The notes under the pieces: model-generated | The model's input: the letters and a program-made list of their open reading frames with translations, nothing else | The model's database searches: none | Told to the model about the DNA's origin: nothing | Translations under genes and position numbers: made by a program | Origin: Kangiella sp. | GTDB taxonomy: Bacteria > Pseudomonadota > Gammaproteobacteria > Enterobacterales > Kangiellaceae | Direction of reading: 5' to 3' | Assembly (NCBI RefSeq): GCF_014762745.1 | Contig: NZ_JABURJ010000036.1 | Coordinates: 1 to 39,436, forward strand | Length of the DNA: 39,436 nucleotides | Shown: one piece after another, positions 33,505 to 39,436 of the stretch | How positions within the stretch are numbered: position 1 is the stretch's first letter | Layout of the letters: the number at the start of each line of letters is the position of its first letter

Positions 33505-34701
33505 ATGAATACACCTGAAACCGATCTTATGCAGCTTCGTGAAGCCATCACCAGGCTTGACTCAGAGCTCCTGAGAACTTTTGCTCAAAGGCGCCAACTG
33601 AGCCTGCAGGTGGCCGCCTACAAACTGGCCAATAATGGGAAAATACGCGATGAGGCCCGCGAGAAAAAACTACTTACCAGGCTGGTCGAAAAGGGCCTGG
33701 AATTTGGAATTGCCCCAACCACCACCCTAACTTTATTCCATAATATTATTGAAGACTCGGTTCGAAGTCAGTATGACTATTTTATTGAGCAAACCAAGGA
33801 GCAAGGATTAAATGCTGTTAAGGTTGCAGTTTTAGGGGAACCAGAATCCTACAGCCACATTGCATTAAATAATCACTTCTCAACAAAGAAGCAGCAACTT
33901 GAAACCGTTCACTGTCACTCATTCGTGCAAATCTTTAAAGAAGTTGATAATGGCTCGGTGGATATGGGGATTGTACCCATCGAGAATACTACCTCCGGAA
34001 ACATTACCGAGATCTACGACTTACTAACCGAGCATCATCTTAAAATCGTTGGCGAGGAAAAACTTAAAGTACGTCACTGTTTAGTAGGCACTGAGCAGGC
34101 GTCTATCGAAACACTAAGGGATGTCTATTCACATCCTCAGGCTATCGCTCAGTGTAAAAATTTTTTCCTTGAGCATCCTTACCTCAAAAGCCACTTCCGA
34201 ACAAGTTCAAGCTCTGCAATTAAACTGGTAGCCGAGTATCAGAACCCAAGCATTGGAGCCATTGCCAGCGAACAGGCCGCCGAACAGTCGGGACTGAAGG
34301 TTTTGTCTTATGCCATTAATAACTATCAGGAAAACTACACTCGATTCTTACTGATTGCCAAACAGGACCTTAAGGTTCCGCCTGCAATACCTGCCAAAAC
34401 CACGATAGCTTTGGAAACAGGACAAGAGCCGGGCGCCCTCCTCAACTGCTTGCAGATCCTGAAAAACAATCAGATTAATATGAGCAAATTGGAATCAAGG
34501 CCAATTCCAACCCAACCCTGGCATGAGCGATTCTACATCGATCTGGAAGCTAATATCACAGATACCAACCTCTCAAATGCTCTACACGAACTTGAGCAAG
34601 TCGCCAATAGTCTTCATTGCTTAGGTTGTTATGCAAAACATGATGTGATCGCTACCAAGCTTGACACTTCTATTATTAAACACTCGGGGCAACGCCAATG
34701 A
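33505..34701 (+). CDS. pheA: Bifunctional chorismate mutase / prephenate dehydratase
   Basis: 398 residues. Converts chorismate to prephenate and prephenate to phenylpyruvate in Phe synthesis. The N-terminal AroQ chorismate mutase domain (about 1-90) has LREAITRLDSELLRTFAQRR. The prephenate dehydratase domain (about 105-285) has VPIENTTSGNI and the catalytic TRF (ENYTRFLLI). The C-terminal ACT domain has the Phe-binding signatures PGALL and LESRPI, so feedback inhibition by Phe is expected. E. coli PheA is 386 residues. It is transcribed behind the leader peptide and attenuator, and its last four bases, ATGA, overlap the DAHP synthase start, which implies translational coupling. Confidence 0.95.
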   Translation: MNTPETDLMQLREAITRLDSELLRTFAQRRQLSLQVAAYKLANNGKIRDEAREKKLLTRLVEKGLEFGIAPTTTLTLFHNIIEDSVRSQYDYFIEQTKEQGLNAVKVAVLGEPESYSHIALNNHFSTKKQQLETVHCHSFVQIFKEVDNGSVDMGIVPIENTTSGNITEIYDLLTEHHLKIVGEEKLKVRHCLVGTEQASIETLRDVYSHPQAIAQCKNFFLEHPYLKSHFRTSSSSAIKLVAEYQNPSIGAIASEQAAEQSGLKVLSYAINNYQENYTRFLLIAKQDLKVPPAIPAKTTIALETGQEPGALLNCLQILKNNQINMSKLESRPIPTQPWHERFYIDLEANITDTNLSNALHELEQVANSLHCLGCYAKHDVIATKLDTSIIKHSGQRQ

Positions 34702-35759
34702 ATTCTGTTAATGCAAAACCAGTCAAAGGTTGGAAAGTTGAGAATACCAACATCGAACGGCTCGATCTGCTGACAACGCCACAACAGATCAAACACCAAC
34801 TGCCACTTTCAGGACAGGCCAAATCTACAGTCTTAAACAGCCGCTTGACCATTCAAAATATTTTAAACAGTAAAGATGAAAGGTTAATCGTTATCAGTGG
34901 CCCCTGTTCGATTCATGACATAGACAGTGCTAAAGAGTACGCGCTCAAACTGTATCGACTTCATCAACAGCTTAACGATAAACTGTTCATCATCATGCGA
35001 GTTTACTTTGAGAAGCCAAGAACTAATGTTGGCTGGAAAGGTTTAATCAACGATCCTGATTTAGATGGCAGCAATAACATTAACCTTGGCCTGCGCAAGG
35101 CGCGCTCCTTATTACTCTGGTTAGCCGAATTAGGCCTTCCAGTAGCCACGGAGGCACTTGACCCCATCACTCCACAATACATATCCGATCTTATCAGCTG
35201 GTCAGCGATTGGCGCACGCACCACAGAGTCACAAACTCACCGCGAAATGGCCTCAGGTTTATCCATGCCAGTAGGCTTTAAAAACAGCACTGATGGCTCG
35301 CTAGATTCGGCCACCAATGCCATTCTGGCTGCATCCTCTCCGCACAGTTTTATTGGTATCGATAACAGCGGTCAAACCGCCCTGCTTCACACCAGAGGTA
35401 ACCCAAACTGTCACATTATTTTACGTGGTGGGGCTAAACCTAATTATGACTCCCGCAGTGTTGCTCAATGTGTCGATAAGTTACAGCAAAAACAGCTCAA
35501 TACTGCGGTAATTATTGATTGCAGTCACGGTAACTCGAACAAGGATCATAACAATCAACCAAAGGTCATGCAGGAAGTGGTTAAACAAGTCATCACAGGT
35601 AACCAGCACATTAAAGGCGTCATGTTGGAAAGTCACTTAAAAGAGGGGAATCAACCGCTTGCAGCGAAACTAATCTATGGACAATCGATCACAGATAGTT
35701 GTATTGGTTGGGAGGTGACAGAAAAGCTGCTGAAAGCAACCTATGATAGCCTAATCTAA
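34698..35759 (+). CDS. 3-deoxy-7-phosphoheptulonate (DAHP) synthase, type I alpha
   Basis: 353 residues. Catalyses the first step of the shikimate pathway (PEP + erythrose 4-phosphate). Conserved segments are VISGPCSIHD, the RVYFEKPRTNVGWKG loop, NDPDLDGS, ATEALDPITPQY, SQTHREMASGLSMPVGFKN and IIDCSHGNS, the AroF/AroG/AroH family pattern with the metal-binding Cys and His. I cannot assign Phe, Tyr or Trp sensitivity from sequence alone. Its place behind a leader with both Phe and Tyr codons suggests control linked to those amino acids. Start overlaps pheA by 4 bases; stop overlaps the convergent arfB stop by 4 bases. Confidence 0.95.
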   Translation: MNSVNAKPVKGWKVENTNIERLDLLTTPQQIKHQLPLSGQAKSTVLNSRLTIQNILNSKDERLIVISGPCSIHDIDSAKEYALKLYRLHQQLNDKLFIIMRVYFEKPRTNVGWKGLINDPDLDGSNNINLGLRKARSLLLWLAELGLPVATEALDPITPQYISDLISWSAIGARTTESQTHREMASGLSMPVGFKNSTDGSLDSATNAILAASSPHSFIGIDNSGQTALLHTRGNPNCHIILRGGAKPNYDSRSVAQCVDKLQQKQLNTAVIIDCSHGNSNKDHNNQPKVMQEVVKQVITGNQHIKGVMLESHLKEGNQPLAAKLIYGQSITDSCIGWEVTEKLLKATYDSLI

Positions 35760-36172
35760 ATTTGTGGCTTCTTGCGCATTGATTTTTTTTGTGAATGTTG
35801 AGTCTTTTTCTCAAGGCGTTTCTCTTTTGACGCCTTGGTTGGCTTGGTCTTGATACGCTTCTTTTTAGGCTTGGCAACTGACTGAATTAACAGACGTAAA
35901 CGTGACAATGCATCGTCACGATTACGATCCTGGGTACGGTGTTTCTGGGCTTTAATGACCACCACGCCATCCTGAGTAATGCGATTATCATTAAGCGCTA
36001 GCAACTCAGTCTTATAAAACTCAGGTAATGAAGAAGCGTGAATATCGAAGCGCAGATGAATCGCGCTGGCCACCTTGTTGACATTCTGGCCACCTGCGCC
36101 TTGCGCACGGATGGCTGTTAACTCTATTTCAGAATCAGGAATAACAACATTGTTAGAAATGACCAGCGACAT
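35756..36172 (-). CDS. arfB: Alternative ribosome-rescue factor ArfB (YaeJ)
   Basis: 138 residues. Peptidyl-tRNA hydrolase that releases ribosomes stalled on non-stop mRNA. It has the release-factor GGQ motif in RAQGAGGQNVNKVASAIHLRFD (excerpt near residues 23-44), and lacks codon-recognition domains. The C-terminal tail (about 105-138) is very basic (KPKKKRIKTKPTKASKEKR), the part that occupies the empty mRNA channel. Length matches E. coli ArfB (140). It starts 3 bases after the trhO stop, so the two are probably co-transcribed. Confidence 0.95.
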   Translation of the reverse strand: MSLVISNNVVIPDSEIELTAIRAQGAGGQNVNKVASAIHLRFDIHASSLPEFYKTELLALNDNRITQDGVVVIKAQKHRTQDRNRDDALSRLRLLIQSVAKPKKKRIKTKPTKASKEKRLEKKTQHSQKKSMRKKPQI

Positions 36173-36175
36173 GAT

Positions 36176-37246
36176 TTAACCTTTAGCCTTTTTCTTTTGC
36201 GCTTGTTTCTGCAGATCTCTCATACGCTTTTTCTGTTGCCGACGCATAGCCATTGCGGTCAGCACGTCAGAGCCAATATGCTCTTCACCACGCGCTTTAG
36301 CGAGCTGAACCTGACGCTCACGCTCAGCGTAGCGTTGGCGTTGCTCTGGCGTCTGCTTGTCATAACAATGTGGGCAGCTAACGCCTTTCTCATACTTCTC
36401 GTGCTGCTTTTCCTCTTCGGTAATCGGCATACGGCAAGCATGGCATTGATCATACTGACCTTTCTTTAATTCGTGATCGACTGCAACACGATTATCGAAA
36501 ACAAAGCACTCGCCTTCCCACATAGATTCTTCTTTCGGCACTTCTTCCAGATACTTTAGAATACCGCCTTCGAGGTGGAACACATTTTCAAAACCCTGCT
36601 CTTTTAAATAGGCCGTCGACTTTTCACAGCGAATACCGCCAGTACAGAACATCGCTACTTTTTTGTGTTTATTCGGATCAAGGTTTTGTTTTACGTACTC
36701 AGGAAACTCACGAAAAGTTTCGGTATTCGGATTGAGCGCACCCTTGAAGGTACCGATCTGTACTTCGTAGTCATTACGCGTATCAACCAATACCACTTCA
36801 GGATCTGAAATCAAATCATTCCAGTCTTTTGGTTTCACATAGGTGCCGACCACGCGCTTCGGATCAATCCCCTCAACGCCCATGGTGACGATTTCTTTCT
36901 TCAGCTTGACCTTAGTGCGATAAAATGGCATTTCTTCGTCATAAGACTCTTTATAGTCAATATCCGCCAGACGCTCGTCATGCTTAAACCAGGCCAGAAG
37001 AGTATCAATCGCCTGACGCGTTCCTGCCACGGTACCATTGATACCCTCTTTGGCTAGCAACAAAGTACCTCTGATCTCATTCTGCAACATCACATCCAGC
37101 AACGGCTGACGGATAGCCTCGAAATCCTCAAGGGTGACAAACTTATACATGGCGCAAACGACAATCGGATGCGTCGTTTCGTTATAAACAGAAGAAGATG
37201 TAGACACAGCAGACGATTCTGCTGATACAGATTTGGTTTGACTCAT
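36176..37246 (-). CDS. trhO: tRNA uridine(34) hydroxylase TrhO (YceA, rhodanese-related)
   Basis: 356 residues. Oxygen-dependent hydroxylation of U34 in several tRNAs to ho5U, the precursor of cmo5U/mo5U. The N-terminal acylphosphatase-like domain (about 25-125) includes [20 protein letters not shown]. The rhodanese domain (about 145-240) has the catalytic Cys in [16 protein letters not shown]-terminal zinc-type Cys cluster has CHACRMP and CPHC. The first 20 residues are a Ser/Ala/Thr-rich extension ([12 protein letters not shown]) of no recognised function, so the true start could be downstream, although no better ribosome-binding site is evident. Confidence 0.93.
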   Translation of the reverse strand: MSQTKSVSAESSAVSTSSSVYNETTHPIVVCAMYKFVTLEDFEAIRQPLLDVMLQNEIRGTLLLAKEGINGTVAGTRQAIDTLLAWFKHDERLADIDYKESYDEEMPFYRTKVKLKKEIVTMGVEGIDPKRVVGTYVKPKDWNDLISDPEVVLVDTRNDYEVQIGTFKGALNPNTETFREFPEYVKQNLDPNKHKKVAMFCTGGIRCEKSTAYLKEQGFENVFHLEGGILKYLEEVPKEESMWEGECFVFDNRVAVDHELKKGQYDQCHACRMPITEEEKQHEKYEKGVSCPHCYDKQTPEQRQRYAERERQVQLAKARGEEHIGSDVLTAMAMRRQQKKRMRDLQKQAQKKKAKG

Positions 37247-37360
37247 TGTTACCTCTCGCTCGCTGGAACGTAAAACCAGTGCAAAATTCAGGCGCGATTG
37301 TAACGGTTATCGAGGGATTTGTGTAGGGTTTGTGGTTATTTTTTAGACAAACAAGAAGAG

Positions 37361-37392
37361 CCGTAGGTTGGTAATGAGCGGAGTAATCGTTA
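37361..37392 (+). repeat. Dispersed repeat, diverged copy left of the Imm32-like gene
   Basis: CCGTAGGTTGGTAATGAGCG followed by GAGTAATCGTTA. It matches the first 20 bases of the repeat at 37741 with one difference (A for G at the 13th base), then diverges. Confidence 0.75.
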
Positions 37393-37465
37393 CGTTATGA
37401 GTTGAATTATAGAAAAAGTACAACTACTCTACTTGAAGTAGAATACATGAGGAGCAAATAACAGC

Positions 37466-37711
37466 ATGGAACTGATTGGATACCCAACTGAATTTAATGA
37501 AGATGAAGGATTAATACCAATTGATATTCAGGACTTGCAAATCAAAGCAACATCCGAGGAATTGAATAAACTAGCTAACTTCCTAATTGAGTGTTCAAAC
37601 CAAATAGAGCGAAATACATTCGATGACGAATCCATAGAACTTATAGACTCAAAACCTAATCCAAAGACAGGTATCTGGGTTCAAGTGCTAGCTGAAAGGG
37701 AAGAAGGCTGA
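37466..37711 (+). CDS. Small acidic protein, Imm32-like immunity family (orphan)
   Basis: 81 residues, acidic, no signal or membrane segment. It begins MELIGYPTEFNEDEGLIPID; the central LQIKATSEELNKLANFLIEC segment (a strand then a helix of the type 'x-A-x-PEEL-x-x-L-A-x-FL') and the C-terminal WVQV strand resemble Imm32-type immunity proteins of polymorphic toxin systems. AGGAG (37450-37454) is 11 bases before the ATG. No toxin, effector or secretion gene lies beside it. Repeat copies flank it on both sides (37361, 37741, 37798), which suggests arrival as a small cassette. The family call is from pattern memory and should be confirmed with a profile search. Confidence 0.6.
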   Translation: MELIGYPTEFNEDEGLIPIDIQDLQIKATSEELNKLANFLIECSNQIERNTFDDESIELIDSKPNPKTGIWVQVLAEREEG

Positions 37712-37742
37712 GAACTACCGTCGCCTCTAAAAGCGAGGCCCC

Positions 37743-37830
37743 GTAGGTTGGTGATGAGCGTAGCGAATCTCAACAAGTTATATATTTGATAAGTTGATGT
37801 TGGGATTCGCTACGCTCATCACCAACCTAC
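37743..37830. repeat. 33-bp inverted repeat pair (dispersed GTAGGTTGGTGATGAGCG family)
   Basis: GTAGGTTGGTGATGAGCG then TAGCGAATCTCAACA (37743-37775), and its inverted copy at 37798-37830 with one mismatch (T against C, a G-U pair in RNA). The loop is 22 bases. A transcript would form a 33-bp hairpin, large enough to block read-through between the convergent genes at 37711 and 37852. The GTAGGTTGGTGATGAGCGTAG-type sequence is one I have met as a dispersed repeat in diverse bacteria. Confidence 0.88.
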
Positions 37831-37851
37831 CAACTACAAAGGGTAAAAAGA

Positions 37852-38532
37852 CTAACACCAAACCCTATGCCCATGCTGTTTAAGCCATTGCTCTGACTCT
37901 TGATAGTCGGGACAATTGGCTTCAACCAACTGCCAGAATGATTTTGAGTGATTCATATATTTAAGGTGGCACAGTTCATGGATGATTAGATAGTCCCGTA
38001 CTGAGGCTGGAGCCATCATTAAAAGCGGGTTAAATTGCAGCGCACCTTTAGTAGTACAGTGCCCCCACTTGGTTTTGGTCTTACGGAATTTAACCTCTTG
38101 CACCTTGTCATCTAAACCCATAACCGACGCGATTTGCCATACTCTGGGCTCAAAGTTTTCTTTAGCTTGTTGCAGCAACCATTGCTGGAATTGTTTTTTA
38201 AGATAGCCTTCTTCCAGTTGACGAGATCGGATGTACAACTTGTCCTGCTCTAAGCTTATCTGGTTTTTGCCTTGGGAAAGCTTTAGCTCATAAAGTTTTC
38301 CACAATATAAAATCGTTTCGCCCTCTTCGAGTTTCAAGCGTTCGCTATTCTTTTGCTGCTGAAGTTTGAGCTTTTTTAGAATCCAGGGCTTTTTCAGTTC
38401 GACAAATTCGTCGATCCAGTTTTGCGGAGCCATTAATGGCGCGCGCACCTCTACTCCATCATCACGAATATAAATGACCAGGGTTTTGCGTTTACTGCGC
38501 GTAATGGTTAGTTTAAAAGGTTCGTGCTGCAT
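37852..38532 (-). CDS. YgjP-like metallopeptidase (M48/WLM-type fold)
   Basis: 226 residues. The zinc motif is HELCH in LIIHELCHLKYMNHSKSFW, with the third ligand His ten residues on, as in the YgjP/SprT-like families. The N-terminal half has DDGVEVRAPLMAPQNWIDEFV and KKPWILKKL, typical of YgjP (DUF45). FRKTKTKWGHCTTKGALQFNPLL precedes the zinc helix (excerpts). Cytoplasmic; the function of these proteins in gammaproteobacteria is not well defined. Followed downstream only by the repeat hairpin. Confidence 0.9.
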   Translation of the reverse strand: MQHEPFKLTITRSKRKTLVIYIRDDGVEVRAPLMAPQNWIDEFVELKKPWILKKLKLQQQKNSERLKLEEGETILYCGKLYELKLSQGKNQISLEQDKLYIRSRQLEEGYLKKQFQQWLLQQAKENFEPRVWQIASVMGLDDKVQEVKFRKTKTKWGHCTTKGALQFNPLLMMAPASVRDYLIIHELCHLKYMNHSKSFWQLVEANCPDYQESEQWLKQHGHRVWC

Positions 38533-38556
38533 TGACTCTGATTTATAACCTGTGGC

Positions 38557-38850
38557 TTATAGCTTTATTTTACTTTTAGGAGGGATTTCATTAACGATTA
38601 GCTTACCGGATGCTAACAGTTTTTTCTGCTCTCGGGTCAATCGCTTGACTTTAATCTCTGCTTTAAGCGCTTCGGATTTGCTTTCAAACTCAGTGTGATA
38701 AATCATGGTCAGAGGCTGACGCCCACGCAAATACTTGGCACATTTCGGCCCATTCGACTGATGCTCTTCGAAGCGTCGATGCAGATCATTGGTGATGCCC
38801 GTGTATAAGGTGTCATCACCACAACGTAAAATGTACAGATGCCAGCTCAT
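38557..38850 (-). CDS. GIY-YIG nuclease-family protein (YhbQ-like)
   Basis: 97 residues. A minimal single-domain GIY-YIG protein: WHLYILRCGDDTLYTGITND is the GIY-YIG core (LYIL and YTGIT), with the conserved Arg in LHRRFEEHQ and a Glu in FESKSEALKAEIKVKRL. The length and KYLRGRQPLTMIY segment match the YhbQ/UPF0213 group. Whether these small proteins cut DNA in vivo is not settled. Lies 24 bases from the YgjP-like gene and 20 from the lipoprotein gene on the same strand, so all three may be one operon. Confidence 0.93.
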   Translation of the reverse strand: MSWHLYILRCGDDTLYTGITNDLHRRFEEHQSNGPKCAKYLRGRQPLTMIYHTEFESKSEALKAEIKVKRLTREQKKLLASGKLIVNEIPPKSKIKL

Positions 38851-38870
38851 AGCATTGATTTACTCATGAA

Positions 38871-39389
38871 TTACTCTTTGTAGAGTCTGCCAGCGCGTAT
38901 CAGACGTGGCTTAAAGTAAGGGTTGTCCATAGTCGTAATCGAGACAGCTTTGCCGCTTGATGGCGCGTGGACAAACTTTTTCTCGCCGATGTAAATTCCA
39001 ACATGCGATGGCTTACCATTAATACGATAAAACAATAAATCACCAGGCTGCAGCTCATTCAGTGTTATTTTACGAGAAGCGTACAACTGATCGCGAGATG
39101 TTCTTGGAACGTAGTCACCAACCTGAGTGTGGGTGAAGTAAACAAGTCCGCTACAGTCAAACCCCTGCTGTGGTGATGAGCCACCATACAGATAGCGCTT
39201 CCCAAGCATGGATTGTGCCATCAGGGCGATATTGTCGCCCTTAGCCGAAGCTGGCTGTGGGAACTGATACCCTTCCTTTATGGTCTGGGGTTGAGTTTGA
39301 GTCTGTAGCCGCTCAGGCGCACTTGAACAAGCAAATAGCAAAAAGCTAGATACCAAGATAAGGATGTATTGTGGAAGTAACTTATTCAT
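38871..39389 (-). CDS. NlpC/P60 (C40) family lipoprotein, probable peptidoglycan endopeptidase
   Basis: 172 residues. Lipoprotein signal ends LLFAC (Cys21) and is followed by SSAP, an outer-membrane-type +2 residue. The NlpC/P60 domain (about 55-172) has the catalytic Cys in GFDCSGLVYF, His in KPSHVGIYIG and the third polar residue near FVHAPSSGKAV. It probably cuts DAP-containing cross-links or stems in peptidoglycan, like MepS/NlpC. The size matches small NlpC/Spr-type proteins. The start has no other obvious candidate. Confidence 0.93.
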   Translation of the reverse strand: MNKLLPQYILILVSSFLLFACSSAPERLQTQTQPQTIKEGYQFPQPASAKGDNIALMAQSMLGKRYLYGGSSPQQGFDCSGLVYFTHTQVGDYVPRTSRDQLYASRKITLNELQPGDLLFYRINGKPSHVGIYIGEKKFVHAPSSGKAVSITTMDNPYFKPRLIRAGRLYKE

Positions 39390-39436
39390 TGCCCTACCCT
39401 AGCAGATGAAAACTGAACTTACCCTAAACCAGCGCA

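Noticed and set aside
33138-33551. 137-codon minus-strand frame over the pheA leader
   Set aside because: It lies opposite the leader peptide, the attenuator and the pheA start, and its hydrophobic product is explained by antisense reading of Phe/Lys codons.

Overview
The window looks like chromosome from a marine gammaproteobacterium. The protein set (type II pyruvate kinase, TusBCDE, MlaC, TrhO, ArfB, a GlyGly-CTERM exoprotein, a DUF5916 outer-membrane protein, M49-like and S9 peptidases, GGT), the moderate GC content and the peptidase-rich, sugar-poor content suggest Kangiella or a close relative. That genus is an inference from gene content, not a database match. I see no plasmid, phage or transposase genes.

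Layout. 1-1298: 3' part of asnS. 1299-1884: gene-free stretch with a REP-like palindrome and an inverted pair of GGA-loop hairpin modules. 1885-3905: a small conserved protein, a YdjA-like nitroreductase, a SAM methyltransferase and a small membrane protein. 3924-5948: a repeat-rich tRNA locus, with tRNA-Ala(GGC) and two tRNA-Glu(TTC) copies, each Glu copy embedded in an identical 523-bp segment packed with GGA-loop hairpins and terminators. 6035-12715: a secreted S9 peptidase and an RND efflux adaptor/permease pair. 12897-15261: pyruvate kinase and a convergent EamA transporter. 15358-21344: a carbon-assimilation cluster (mesaconyl-CoA hydratase, acyl-CoA synthetase, three CitE/HpcH-type CoA lyases) arranged around a divergent promoter. 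21410-25056: DUF5916 barrel protein and choice-of-anchor H exoprotein. 25280-27789: ferredoxin-NADP reductase-like protein and an M49-like lipoprotein. 27921-30171: tusDCBE and mlaC. 30240-32816: peroxiredoxin, gamma-glutamyltransferase and a PspC-domain mini-protein. 32817-35759: a structured intergenic region, a Phe/Tyr-rich leader peptide with attenuator, and pheA plus DAHP synthase. 35756-39389: arfB, trhO, an Imm32-like orphan between repeats, a YgjP-like metallopeptidase, a GIY-YIG protein and an NlpC/P60 lipoprotein.

How it fits together. The central cluster could activate a C5 dicarboxylate such as mesaconate to its CoA ester, hydrate it to beta-methylmalyl-CoA and cleave it to glyoxylate plus propionyl-CoA (inferred from the family set). 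pheA and the DAHP synthase overlap by 4 bp and sit behind a leader with the residue run FYFYFF, so the first and the Phe-specific steps of aromatic synthesis are probably attenuated together by charged tRNA-Phe and tRNA-Tyr.

The most unusual signal is non-coding. It is a family of two-hairpin modules at 1405-1565 and 4028-5536 in which every stem differs but stays paired while the loop keeps GGA. Two loops match the published CsrA SELEX consensus RUACARGGAUGU exactly. They could be CsrA/RsmA-binding RNA, or a DNA repeat family that only resembles it.
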